From Methanomicrobium sp. (GTDB taxonomy: Archaea; Halobacteriota; Methanomicrobia; Methanomicrobiales; Methanomicrobiaceae): a stretch of DNA of 7,653 bases. Position numbers and translations under genes: made by a program. Each line of letters opens with the position of its first letter. Position 1 is the first letter of the stretch. Of this stretch, positions 1 through 6,719 are shown in pieces. The notes below the pieces were generated by a model. It saw only the letters and a list, made by a program, of their open reading frames with translations, had not been told where the DNA came from and searched no databases. The stretch spans positions 1-7,653 of the forward strand of contig JAFZMT010000028.1 in assembly GCA_017553245.1 (NCBI GenBank). The letters run 5' to 3'.

Positions 1-338
1 ATCGGGGACTGATGTTCGACAATGCCGCGGGAGAGCCGGGAAACATTATCGTGCCCTCGGTCGTCAAAGGCAGAAACTACAAAATCGCAATCTCCACCGA
101 CGGCAAAAGCCCCGCAACCTCACGATACATGCGCAGGTACTTCGAAAAGACCGCACCGAAGTTTGACGACATCATCGAACTACAGTGCGAACTGAGGGAA
201 CTGCTCAAATCGACCGTGGAATCTCAAAGCGAACGCAAAAGAATCATAGAAGCAACCCTCGAAGACGAAAAAGTCCTGAGAGAACTCAAACTCGGCAGAG
301 ATCATGCAATGGAATACATAAGGAAGGTATACCTCTGA
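1..338 (+). CDS. Siroheme synthase / precorrin-2 dehydrogenase, C-terminal part (5' end outside window)
   Basis: The reading frame is open from the first complete codon at position 3 to a TGA at 336-338, so the gene begins upstream of the window. About 111 residues are visible. Directly seen: the N-terminal portion contains NNAGEPGN-like text (DNAAGEPGN), then a hydrophobic strand (IIVPSVVKG), then KIAISTDGKSPATSRYMRR. This matches the conserved 'AVST.GKSP..++.+R' segment that follows the Rossmann domain of precorrin-2 dehydrogenases, followed by a helical tail. Family knowledge: these enzymes of roughly 200 residues oxidise precorrin-2 to sirohydrochlorin with NAD+, and some homologues also insert iron to make siroheme. 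The catalytic N-terminal Rossmann fold is not visible here, so ferrochelatase activity cannot be judged. The stop codon shares its last base with the hemA start (TGATG), which suggests translational coupling. The ATG at 12-14 is internal, not the true start. Confidence 0.88.
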   Translation, partial: RGLMFDNAAGEPGNIIVPSVVKGRNYKIAISTDGKSPATSRYMRRYFEKTAPKFDDIIELQCELRELLKSTVESQSERKRIIEATLEDEKVLRELKLGRDHAMEYIRKVYL

Positions 339-1669
339 TGTCGACGCAAAAGCAGAAGAACGAACTGCTGATACCTGTTGCCTGCGCAGGTATAAATCAT
401 CATGACGCAGGCGTGGAAGAGCTCGAAGCCTTCCGCTTTGCCGACGAAAAAGCGTTTCTTGCGGATGCGGGCAGGGTCTTTAACGGCGTCATCCTCCTTC
501 AGACCTGTAACCGCATAGAGATTTTTGTGCAGGGAACGGCGGAAGAACTCAAAAATTACCTGCATTCCAAAGGCAAAACGGGTTTCTGGACGCTCTCGGG
601 CAAAGAAGCCCTGAACCACCTGCTGCGGCTGGCATCCGGCATGGACTCGATGATAATCGGCGAAGACCAGATTCTGGGACAGCTGCGCAAGGCACTCGCA
701 CTCGCTCAGGAGGCGGGCGTATCCAGTCAGATAACCGACCTCTGCATAAACCGTGCCGTGCATACGGGCATTGAAGTCCGCATTCAGACAAATATCAACA
801 ACGGCGCCGTTTCCATAGGTTCCGCCGCGGTTCAGCTTGCCGAAGAACTTATCGGAACACTCGCCGGAAAGAGAATCACGGTCGTGGGCGTGGGCGAGAT
901 GGGAAAACTCGTGGCGCAGGCACTCAGCGCAAAGCAGCTCATAGGTATCTATGTCACAAACCGCACCTTCGAGAACGCAAAGACGCTTGCCGAGGAAATC
1001 GGCGGAAAAGCCGTCCTCATGGACAAACTCTACGACTACATAGCCCTATCCGACGTTGTCATATCCTGCACGGGAGCGCCGCACTACGTCATACACAAAG
1101 ATAAACTCGAAGAAGCCTTAAGCAAACATATCTGGCCGCTCGAAGAGGAGAAAAAACCTATAATCCTCATCGATATCGCCCAACCGCGTGATATCGAGGA
1201 GGGAATCGCCGAGATAGATAACGTAAAACTCTTCACAATCGACGATCTCAAGACAATAAGCGACAAAAACCTCGACATGCGCAGACACGAAGCCGAGCTT
1301 GCCGAACGCTTCATCCTCGAAGAAGAGAAGAAATTCATCTCCGAACTCAACAGAACGGCATCCAACGTTTACCTTGCGACCCTGCACACGTGGGCGGACA
1401 GCGTCAGAGTCCGCGAACGCGACAAAGCGCTCGCACGCCTCGCAGGCGCCGATGACAAAACAAAAGAAGTATTTGATGATTTTTCAAAAGTAATAGTCAA
1501 GAAACTTCTTACGGATCTGACATTTGCAATACGGGGCTGTGCCGAACGGGCGGATATCGCGACAGCGGAGAAACTTGTTCTTGCAGTAACCAAAGGAGAG
1601 ATAAAGGATAATAAAGGAGAGATTAAAGGAGAGATACCATGTTTCCGCAACGAAGACTCAGAAGATTAA
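338..1669 (+). CDS. hemA: Glutamyl-tRNA reductase
   Basis: A 443-residue protein that reduces glutamyl-tRNA(Glu) with NADPH to glutamate-1-semialdehyde, the first committed step of the C5 tetrapyrrole pathway in the cytoplasm. Seen in the sequence: the catalytic cysteine in LLQTCNRIEIF (C57) and the conserved SGMDSMIIGEDQILGQ block (about 100-115) with the preceding His94. Also present are the GAVSIGSAAV segment, an NADPH-binding GVGEMG motif (184-189), and a helical dimerisation domain near the C-terminus (LHTWADSVRVRERDKALARL). Length is normal for the family. I chose the ATG at 338 because it overlaps the upstream stop and has AGGAAGGT at 321-328, nine bases upstream; the frame is open back to 185, but that stretch lies within the siroheme synthase gene. 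The last 25 residues are an unusual hydrophilic tail with three KGEI repeats that also overlap the hemB start. The gene is second in the operon as seen here. Confidence 0.97.
   Translation: MSTQKQKNELLIPVACAGINHHDAGVEELEAFRFADEKAFLADAGRVFNGVILLQTCNRIEIFVQGTAEELKNYLHSKGKTGFWTLSGKEALNHLLRLASGMDSMIIGEDQILGQLRKALALAQEAGVSSQITDLCINRAVHTGIEVRIQTNINNGAVSIGSAAVQLAEELIGTLAGKRITVVGVGEMGKLVAQALSAKQLIGIYVTNRTFENAKTLAEEIGGKAVLMDKLYDYIALSDVVISCTGAPHYVIHKDKLEEALSKHIWPLEEEKKPIILIDIAQPRDIEEGIAEIDNVKLFTIDDLKTISDKNLDMRRHEAELAERFILEEEKKFISELNRTASNVYLATLHTWADSVRVRERDKALARLAGADDKTKEVFDDFSKVIVKKLLTDLTFAIRGCAERADIATAEKLVLAVTKGEIKDNKGEIKGEIPCFRNEDSED
1592..1635 (+). repeat. Tandem Shine-Dalgarno-like repeats at hemA/hemB junction
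   Basis: Copies of AAAGGAGAGAT begin at 1592, 1613 and 1625, with a degenerate copy AAAGGATAAT at 1603, giving a spacing of 10-12 nt. In the hemA frame they encode KGEI-KDN-KGEI-KGEI, residues 419-433. The last copy places GGAG at 1628-1631, seven bases before the hemB ATG at 1639, so it is the probable hemB ribosome binding site. The earlier copies are extra GGAG cores that would be exposed in the same message. Whether the extra copies affect translation is inference. They may simply be a small tandem expansion tolerated in a dispensable tail. Confidence 0.75.
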
Positions 1670-2613
1670 GAACGAGAAATATTCAGCCGCTTTTAAAAGA
1701 GACAGTCCTGACAAAAGACGACCTGATTGCGCCCTATTTCTTTGACGAAACGATTACCGAAAAGAAACCGATTGCCTCGATGCCGGGTCAGTTCAGATAC
1801 CCGATATCCGAAGCCGCGGATCTCGCACGCCGCTTAAAGTCGCTCGGACTGCGTGCAATGCTTCTCTTCGGAATCCCCAAAGAAAAAGACGCTTTCGCAA
1901 CCTCGGCATGGGTCGAAGACGGCGTTATACAGAAGACCGTCGCAGCCATAAAAGCCGCCGTTCCCGAAATGGTGGTCATAACCGATGTCTGCGCCTGCGA
2001 ATACACATCGCACGGTCACTGCGGAGTCATCGGAGAGACTCACTGCGGCACCGACCTCCTAAACGACGAATCTCTCAAGGTCATCGCCCAGATTGCGGTC
2101 TCCCACGCCAAAGCGGGTGCGGACATGGTGGCGCCGTCCTGCATGCTCGACGGCATGATCCTTACCATAAGAGCGGCTCTGGACGAGGCGGGCTTTGAGG
2201 ATATCCCGATAATGTCCTACTCGACGAAGTTTGCAAGCGCTCTCTACGGACCCTTCAGGGATGCGGCGGACTCAAAGATGGCATTCGGAGACCGCTCGAC
2301 ATATCAGATGGCGTGCGAAAATCCCCGCGAGGCTCTCCTCGAATCGCAGACCGACCTCGAAGAAGGCGCCGATATCCTCATGGTAAAACCCGCGGGCTTC
2401 TACCACGACATCATAGCCTCGGTGGCAACTCTCGGTCTGCCGCTTGCGGCATATCAGGTGAGCGGGGAGTATTCAATGATAAAAGCCGCCGCCGAGAGAG
2501 GCTGGATTGACGAAAAACGGGTTGTGCTTGAGAGTCTTGTCTCGATAAAGCGTGCGGGCGCAGACCTTATCATAACCTACTTTGCGGAAGATGTCGCGGG
2601 ATGGCTGAAATGA
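1639..2613 (+). CDS. hemB: Porphobilinogen synthase (5-aminolevulinate dehydratase), zinc-type
   Basis: A 324-residue cytoplasmic enzyme that condenses two 5-aminolevulinate molecules to porphobilinogen. Seen: the N-terminal [10 protein letters not shown] arm typical of the family and a metal site [15 protein letters not shown] with Cys118, Cys120 and Cys128. The Schiff-base lysine region is [17 protein letters not shown] (Lys197), and the second active-site lysine is in ILMVKPAG (Lys250). The spacing matches the classical active-site pair, and the three cysteines indicate a zinc-dependent rather than magnesium-only enzyme. The start at 1639 gives a normal N-terminus and has GGAG seven bases upstream. 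The gene overlaps the end of hemA by 31 nt and the start of hemL by 13 nt, so it is almost certainly co-transcribed and translationally coupled. No defects are seen. Confidence 0.97.
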   Translation: MFPQRRLRRLRTRNIQPLLKETVLTKDDLIAPYFFDETITEKKPIASMPGQFRYPISEAADLARRLKSLGLRAMLLFGIPKEKDAFATSAWVEDGVIQKTVAAIKAAVPEMVVITDVCACEYTSHGHCGVIGETHCGTDLLNDESLKVIAQIAVSHAKAGADMVAPSCMLDGMILTIRAALDEAGFEDIPIMSYSTKFASALYGPFRDAADSKMAFGDRSTYQMACENPREALLESQTDLEEGADILMVKPAGFYHDIIASVATLGLPLAAYQVSGEYSMIKAAAERGWIDEKRVVLESLVSIKRAGADLIITYFAEDVAGWLK

Positions 2614-3902
2614 CCGGAAAGAGCAATAAGGAAACACAGGTGCAGAAGAAGGGAAAGAGCGAAAATCTCTTCAAACTCGCCAAGACGAGGATGCCGGGCG
2701 GCGTCAGCAGCCCCGTGCGTGCGATTAAACCCTATCCCTTCTATACGAAGAGCGCAAAAGGGGCATTCATCGAGACCGAGGACGGCGACAGGCTCATTGA
2801 CTGCGTCATGGGTTACGGTCCGCTTTTCCTCGGTCATCAGCCCGAATGCATTAAGACCGCAATAAAGGAACAGCTCGAAAACGGCTGGCTTTACGGAACG
2901 CCGTCCGAACAGGAGGTGGAACTTGCGGGGCTTATCATCGGCGATCACCCCTCAATCGACATGTGCAGGTTCGTCTCCAGCGGCTCGGAGGCGACGATGG
3001 CGGCAATACGCCTTGCCCGCGGATTTACGGGCAAAAAGAACCTCGTCAAGGTCGAAGGCGGATTCCACGGCGCTCACGACGGCGTTCTGATAAAGGCGGG
3101 CTCGGGCGCCACAACCATGGGTGTTCCCGATTCCGCCGGCGTAATCCCGGAGATTGCGGAACACACCCTTCAGATACCCTACAATGACCCCGAATCGCTT
3201 GAGGAACTGCTCTCCAAGAATGACGATATCGCGGCTTTCATAGTCGAACCCGTGATGGGCAATGTCGGTCCGATTCTGCCCAAGAAGGACTATCTGACCG
3301 AAGTTCGGAAGATAACGAAGGAGCACGACGTGCTCTTCATCTGCGACGAGGTCATCTGCGGTTACAGGGTGGGTATCGGCGGCGCACAGGTAAAATACAA
3401 TGTCGTCCCCGACCTGACGACGCTCGGCAAAATCGTCGGCGGCGGTCTGCCAATCGGCGTATTCGGCGGAAGACGTGAGATAATGGAGATGGTAGCCCCG
3501 CAGGGACCCGTCTATCAGGCAGGCACCTTCAGCGGCAACCCGCTCTCCATGACGGCGGGAATCGCAATGATAAAAGAGATTCACAAAGAGAAGCACCTCT
3601 ACGCGGCGCTTGACAAATGCACGGATTTCCTTAAGAATTCGCTTCCCGAGGAGTATCAGAACTCCTTCGTGAAACTCGGCTCAATGTTCAAGCTCTTCTT
3701 CAGAGAGTCGCCGCCGCAGAACTACATCGAGGCAAAACAGAGCGATACGGCAAAATTCGGCAAATTCTGGAAGGGCATGATGAAGGAGGGCGTCTTCCTC
3801 CCGCCGTCGCAGTTCGAGACAAACTTCCTCTCGGTGGCACACGGCGTCGACATCGTCGAGAGGATAGCCTCCGCCTATTGCAGTGCGCTTCAGGACTGCT
3901 GA
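2601..3902 (+). CDS. hemL: Glutamate-1-semialdehyde 2,1-aminomutase
   Basis: A 433-residue PLP-dependent class III aminotransferase-fold enzyme that converts glutamate-1-semialdehyde to 5-aminolevulinate, the step between HemA and HemB. Seen: [11 protein letters not shown] near the N-terminus, GYGPLFLGH (71-79), YGTPSEQE (98-105), and the [21 protein letters not shown] block that binds the cofactor phosphate. Next come GGFHGAHDG (153-161), the PLP-ring aspartate in CDEVICGYR (Asp249), and the Schiff-base lysine in [13 protein letters not shown] (Lys277). Length is normal. Position 253 is Cys where this motif usually has Thr (DEVxTGFR), a mild oddity. The start is ambiguous: ATG at 2601 (used here) or ATG at 2610, which makes the classic ATGA overlap with the hemB stop. 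The difference is three residues outside the conserved fold. Confidence 0.97.
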   Translation: MAEMTGKSNKETQVQKKGKSENLFKLAKTRMPGGVSSPVRAIKPYPFYTKSAKGAFIETEDGDRLIDCVMGYGPLFLGHQPECIKTAIKEQLENGWLYGTPSEQEVELAGLIIGDHPSIDMCRFVSSGSEATMAAIRLARGFTGKKNLVKVEGGFHGAHDGVLIKAGSGATTMGVPDSAGVIPEIAEHTLQIPYNDPESLEELLSKNDDIAAFIVEPVMGNVGPILPKKDYLTEVRKITKEHDVLFICDEVICGYRVGIGGAQVKYNVVPDLTTLGKIVGGGLPIGVFGGRREIMEMVAPQGPVYQAGTFSGNPLSMTAGIAMIKEIHKEKHLYAALDKCTDFLKNSLPEEYQNSFVKLGSMFKLFFRESPPQNYIEAKQSDTAKFGKFWKGMMKEGVFLPPSQFETNFLSVAHGVDIVERIASAYCSALQDC

Positions 3903-3934
3903 GCGGCATCAGGTTCGGATGAGATACGGGGATA

Positions 3935-3940
3935 AGAGGT
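3935..3940 (+). promoter_or_regulatory. Weak ribosome binding site candidate for hemC
   Basis: AGAGGT lies in the 51-nt hemL-hemC gap, 13 bases before the ATG at 3954, a longer spacing than for the other genes in the run. No better purine-rich site lies between it and the ATG, and a TAA at 3942-3944 closes the frame just upstream, which limits the start to 3954 if ATG is used. Confidence 0.4.
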
Positions 3941-3953
3941 ATAACTGATTAAA

Positions 3954-4928
3954 ATGACGAAAGAAAACGTATGCACCTGCGGGCAGACACCCTGCACCTG
4001 CGGGGGCAACAGCATAAGCGGAAACGGCGGAAACTGTGATAAAGTTCTCAGGGCAGGCACACGCGGCTCGCGGCTTGCGATGGCTCAGACAAAGCGTGTC
4101 TGCGGAATGCTCGAAAAACTCGGCATTAAGACCGAGATTGTCGTAATCAAGACAATCGGCGATGACAGGACGAATGTGCCCATGCATCAGGTCGGCGGTC
4201 AGGGAATCTTTGTTCGGGCGCTGGACGATGCGATAATAAACGGCGAGGTGGATTTCGCCGTCCACAGCATGAAAGATATCCCCGCCAAACGCCCCGAAGG
4301 CGTTACCACATGTGCGGTCTTAAAACGCGACTCGCCGTGTGACTATCTCGTCCACAACTGCCCTCTCGAAGAGGTGAAGGTAATCGGCACTTCAAGCACC
4401 CGCCGAAAGGCACAGCTCCTTCGCGGAGAACTTAAACCCGAGATAAAGGAACTTCGCGGCAACGTGGATACGCGGCTTAAGAAGCTGAACGCCGGCGACT
4501 ACGACGCCATTGTCCTTGCCGAAGCCGGAATGCAGAGGCTTGGGATGGAACTGCCGGGAACGAGGCTTCCGCCGCAGTGGTATGTCCCGTCCCCCAATCA
4601 GGGGATAATTGCGGTCGTCTGCCGCGACGATAAAGAGCTTGCCGCAAAATTTGCGCCGCTCAACGACGAAACGACCGCACGCGACTCCCTCTACGAGAGA
4701 ATCGTCATGGAGGAGATCGGCGGCGGCTGCTTTACGCCGCAGGGTATCTTCTGCGAGGACGGATTCATGATAGCCGAAGTTCTTTCGCTTGACGGCAAAA
4801 CTCAGCAGAGAATCGAGGACAATGTGGATTCGGTCGGGGACGCACACGCCATCGGTCAGAAACTGAAGGTAATCGCGGCTGACCTCATCGAAGACGCACG
4901 GCAGAAACTTGGAATAAAGACATTCTGA
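3954..4928 (+). CDS. hemC: Hydroxymethylbilane synthase (porphobilinogen deaminase) with cysteine-rich N-terminal extension
   Basis: A 324-residue cytoplasmic enzyme that polymerises four porphobilinogens into linear hydroxymethylbilane. The core starts near residue 31 (VLRAGTRGSRLAMAQ). Seen: AVHSMKDIP with the catalytic aspartate (Asp108), GTSSTRRKAQ with the paired arginines that bind substrate carboxylates, LRGNVDTRL, and GGGCFTPQG with the dipyrromethane-attachment cysteine (Cys259). Upstream of the core is a 30-residue extension carrying a duplicated CTCG motif: Cys7, Cys9, Cys14 and Cys16 in CxC-x4-CxC form, then a Gly/Asn-rich linker and Cys28. There is no ATG, GTG or TTG codon between 3954 and Met43 (inside the core), so the extension must be translated if the enzyme is made from a standard start codon. 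Its role is unknown; metal binding or redox sensing is only a guess. A 51-nt gap separates it from hemL, probably within the same operon. Confidence 0.96.
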   Translation: MTKENVCTCGQTPCTCGGNSISGNGGNCDKVLRAGTRGSRLAMAQTKRVCGMLEKLGIKTEIVVIKTIGDDRTNVPMHQVGGQGIFVRALDDAIINGEVDFAVHSMKDIPAKRPEGVTTCAVLKRDSPCDYLVHNCPLEEVKVIGTSSTRRKAQLLRGELKPEIKELRGNVDTRLKKLNAGDYDAIVLAEAGMQRLGMELPGTRLPPQWYVPSPNQGIIAVVCRDDKELAAKFAPLNDETTARDSLYERIVMEEIGGGCFTPQGIFCEDGFMIAEVLSLDGKTQQRIEDNVDSVGDAHAIGQKLKVIAADLIEDARQKLGIKTF

Positions 4929-4945
4929 AAGATTTGAAAGAGAAC

Positions 4946-4965
4946 TCAATAAAAATTCAATAAAA
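4946..4965 (+). repeat. Short AT-rich direct repeat in hemC-cobA spacer
   Basis: TCAATAAAA occurs at 4946-4954 and again at 4957-4965, eleven bases apart, in the 50-nt gap between hemC and cobA. The gap also holds GGAGAG at 4970-4975, the cobA ribosome binding site. I cannot tell whether the repeat is functional; it lies close to the cobA start and could equally be low-complexity linker. Confidence 0.5.
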
Positions 4966-4978
4966 TAGCGGAGAGAAA

Positions 4979-5704
4979 ATGACAGGAAAAGTATATCTTG
5001 TAGGCTCCGGTCCCGGGGGACTGGGGCTGATGACGTTTCGCGCCAGAGAAGTAATCGACAAAGCCGACGTTATTCTCTACGATCAGCTTCCGGGCGACGA
5101 GATCTTAAACTCCCTTCCCGATGTCGAGAAGGTCGACGTCGGCAAATACGGCTCGATGCACACGAAGGAGCAGGACGAAATCGAACGCCTCATGGTAAAA
5201 TACGCACAGGAGGAGAAGACGGTCGTAAGGCTCAAGGGCGGCGACCCCTTCCTCTTCGGTCGCGGCGGCGAGGAGATGGAGACTCTTAGGAAATACGGCA
5301 TTCAGTGCGAGATGGTGCCGGGTGTCACAAGCGGCATCGCCGTTCCCGAATGCGTCGGAATCCCGGTCACGCACCGCAGTTTCGCCTCGCAGGTCACCTT
5401 CCTTACCGGGCACGAAGACCCCTCCAAGCCCGAATCCGCCATCAACTGGAAGTGGCTTGCGCAAAGCCCGGGAACCATAGTCGTCTATATGGGCGTAAAG
5501 AACCTCGCCAGGATTGCCGATGCTCTTGTCGCAAACGGCATGACCGCGGATAAGCCCGTCGCCATCATCGAGAACGGTCTGCGCCCCAATCAGCGGGTTA
5601 CGGTCGGCACTCTGAAGAACATAGCCGCGGTTGCCGCCGAAAGAAAGGTAAAACCCCCGTCAATCATAGTAATCGGCGAGGTCGTAAGCCTCTATCGCGA
5701 ATAA
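4979..5704 (+). CDS. cobA: Uroporphyrinogen-III C-methyltransferase (SUMT)
   Basis: A 241-residue SAM-dependent methyltransferase that methylates uroporphyrinogen III at C2 and C7 to make precorrin-2, the entry to siroheme, cobalamin and F430. Seen: the N-terminal glycine-rich loop VYLVGSGPGGLGLMTFRA (5-22), YDQL, and VGKYGSMHTKEQDEI (54-68). These are followed by the signature RLKGGDPFLFGRGGEE (84-99), VPGVTSGIAVPE (113-124), GIPVTHR and TGHEDP. The length matches a stand-alone methyltransferase: it has no fused uroporphyrinogen-III synthase domain and no CysG-type dehydrogenase domain. GGAGAG at 4970-4975 is the ribosome binding site. The product feeds the siroheme synthase encoded at the start of the window. 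It is the last gene of the + strand run and is followed by T-tract terminator signals. Confidence 0.95.
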   Translation: MTGKVYLVGSGPGGLGLMTFRAREVIDKADVILYDQLPGDEILNSLPDVEKVDVGKYGSMHTKEQDEIERLMVKYAQEEKTVVRLKGGDPFLFGRGGEEMETLRKYGIQCEMVPGVTSGIAVPECVGIPVTHRSFASQVTFLTGHEDPSKPESAINWKWLAQSPGTIVVYMGVKNLARIADALVANGMTADKPVAIIENGLRPNQRVTVGTLKNIAAVAAERKVKPPSIIVIGEVVSLYRE

Positions 5705-5707
5705 CTC

Positions 5708-5732
5708 AAAATACTTTTTAAAATACTTTTTT
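5708..5732 (+). terminator. Oligo-T terminator after cobA (duplicated T-tract)
   Basis: Four bases after the cobA stop, the 12-nt unit AAAATACTTTTT occurs twice, at 5708-5719 and 5720-5731, giving T5 (5715-5719) and T6 (5727-5732). Archaeal RNA polymerase typically terminates at such U-tracts without needing a stem, so this is a good candidate end of the tetrapyrrole operon. A weak hairpin, CAATT-CAAA-AATTG (5739-5752), follows but is unlikely to matter. Confidence 0.65.
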
Positions 5733-5761
5733 AACGAACAATTCAAAAATTGCGGATTGTA

Positions 5762-5792
5762 AAAGATTGAAAATAATTGAAAAAGATTGAAA
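5762..5792. repeat. AAAGATTGAAA direct repeats in convergent spacer
   Basis: AAAGATTGAAA occurs at 5762-5772 and 5782-5792, exactly 20 bases apart, with a partial copy (ATTGAAAA) between them. Similar wording, AAGATTTGAAAGA, appears just after hemC near 4929. On the minus strand these repeats read as T-rich stretches downstream of cheR and may serve in its termination. Confidence 0.5.
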
Positions 5793-5819
5793 GATCTGCC
5801 GCAACTTTATTTCTTGCGG
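5780..5819 (-). terminator. Hairpin plus T-tract terminator candidate for cheR
   Basis: A perfect 6-bp inverted repeat, CCGCAA (5799-5804) and TTGCGG (5814-5819) with a 9-nt loop, spans the cheR stop codon (TAA, complement of 5807-5809). On the minus strand it is followed by a T-rich stretch with T5 at 5784-5780. The stem overlapping the stop is short, so the U-rich stretch may be the more important signal. Confidence 0.5.
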
Positions 5820-6610
5820 TAAATCTTCTGAAGTGCGTTATACGGAGTGTAAAGGTCTTCAACCTCGCGTCCCATGAACTCGGTCTTACCCATGATGTAA
5901 TATCCTTCGGGAACGAGCGCCGGGTGGAACATCCTTGCCAGATCGTCCTTCTGCTTCTCCGTAAAGTAGATTGTCACGTTTCTGCACAGAACCATATCAA
6001 GGAAGTTCGTGACCGCACGTCCTCCGAGAAGATCATGCTGCGAGAACCTTATCATTGACTTCAAGTGATCCTTGACCTGATACTTGCCGTTCTCAAGATG
6101 ATTGAAGTGACGGCTGATCTGAGTCTCGGTCAGGTTCTCGAGCGAACGCTTGTCGTAGATACCCTCTCTTGCCTTCTTCAAGACCTCGCGGTCGATATCG
6201 GACGCAAAGATGGTGACCGGAACATCGGTACGAAGCCTCAAAGCATCACTTATAATCAGAGCAAGAGTGTATGGCTCCTCACCCGTGGAACAGCCCGCAC
6301 ACCAGATACGCATGCGCCCTTTCTCCGCGATAATCGACGGAATAATCTCGTTCTTGACGATATCGAATACTTCCTTGTCGCGATAGAATTTCGTGACGTT
6401 AACCGTAAGAGCATTGCGCAGATGCTCCTGCTCATCGGTATTTGACAGAAAATACGTATTATATTCTTTAAAATCGGATTTTCCGGTAATTCTCATCCTT
6501 GACAGAACACGGCGTTTTATATAATCCTCTTTATAGGATCCGCACTGAAAACCCAGAATCTTCTGAATGGTTCGTGTCAATGCCTGAAAATCTGCATCTG
6601 AATCAACCAT
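5807..6610 (-). CDS. cheR: Chemotaxis protein methyltransferase
   Basis: A 267-residue SAM-dependent enzyme that methylates glutamates on chemotaxis receptors, setting adaptation; it acts on the cytoplasmic part of the receptor. Seen: an N-terminal helical domain (about 1-70) with YIKRRVLSRMR, then the TVNVTKFYRD linker (69-78; usually TxNxTxFFRD). The SAM-binding motif is IWCAGCSTGEEPYTLAL (102-118), with FASDID (135-140) for the ribose-binding acidic strand and LCRNVTIYF (208-216), close to the family's LCRNVLIYF. Length is normal. The ATG at 6610 is preceded by AAGGT at 6621-6617, six bases away. A receptor gene lies directly upstream on the same strand, 148 nt away, and is a natural substrate candidate. 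The spacer has its own terminator and promoter signals, so cheR may be transcribed separately. It converges on cobA. Confidence 0.96.
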   Translation of the reverse strand: MVDSDADFQALTRTIQKILGFQCGSYKEDYIKRRVLSRMRITGKSDFKEYNTYFLSNTDEQEHLRNALTVNVTKFYRDKEVFDIVKNEIIPSIIAEKGRMRIWCAGCSTGEEPYTLALIISDALRLRTDVPVTIFASDIDREVLKKAREGIYDKRSLENLTETQISRHFNHLENGKYQVKDHLKSMIRFSQHDLLGGRAVTNFLDMVLCRNVTIYFTEKQKDDLARMFHPALVPEGYYIMGKTEFMGREVEDLYTPYNALQKIYRKK

Positions 6611-6616
6611 GTTAAA

Positions 6617-6653
6617 ACCTTATGTAAAGTCAATTTATTTTCAGAGTATTTAT
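6617..6653 (-). promoter_or_regulatory. Likely archaeal promoter and ribosome binding site for cheR
   Basis: On the minus strand an A/T-rich TATA-like box, ATAAATAC, lies at 6653-6646. A start point about 25 bases downstream would give a short leader of roughly 15 bases that still contains AAGGT (6621-6617) six bases before the cheR ATG. A second A/T-rich box, AAAATAAAT at 6641-6633, would predict a leaderless transcript that skips the AAGGT, so I prefer the first. No clear BRE is seen. The assignment is by spacing and composition only. Confidence 0.45.
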
Positions 6654-6673
6654 GTCTAAGTATGTGGATAATC

Positions 6674-6719
6674 AAAAAAAGGGGTTTCGGGTAAAAAATC
6701 AATGGTGTTTATTTACCCG
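6674..6719 (-). terminator. Hairpin/U7 terminator after the chemotaxis receptor gene
   Basis: Read on the minus strand, CGGGTAAA (6719-6712) and TTTACCCG (6695-6688) form a perfect 8-bp inverted repeat with a 16-nt loop. It is followed by AAACCCC and then seven T at 6680-6674. This resembles an intrinsic terminator and lies 40 bases after the receptor stop codon and upstream of the cheR promoter candidate, so it probably separates the two transcripts. Confidence 0.7.

Noticed and set aside
185..337. In-frame extension of hemA upstream to an ATG at 185
   Set aside because: It would overlap the siroheme synthase gene by more than 150 nt and adds a basic, non-family N-terminus; the ATG at 338 has a good ribosome binding site and gives the normal start.
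2952..3596. 214-codon open frame antisense to hemL
   Set aside because: Its translation has no recognisable motif and hemL is fully supported on the other strand; it is a shadow of the coding strand's base composition.
4392..4949. 185-codon open frame antisense to hemC
   Set aside because: It lies opposite clear HemC active-site motifs, has no ribosome binding site I could support and no family resemblance.
6663..6671. TTATCCACA on the minus strand, a perfect match to a bacterial DnaA box
   Set aside because: It is a single copy in what appears to be an archaeal genome, which lacks DnaA, with no cluster of further boxes and no unwinding element beside it; a chance match.
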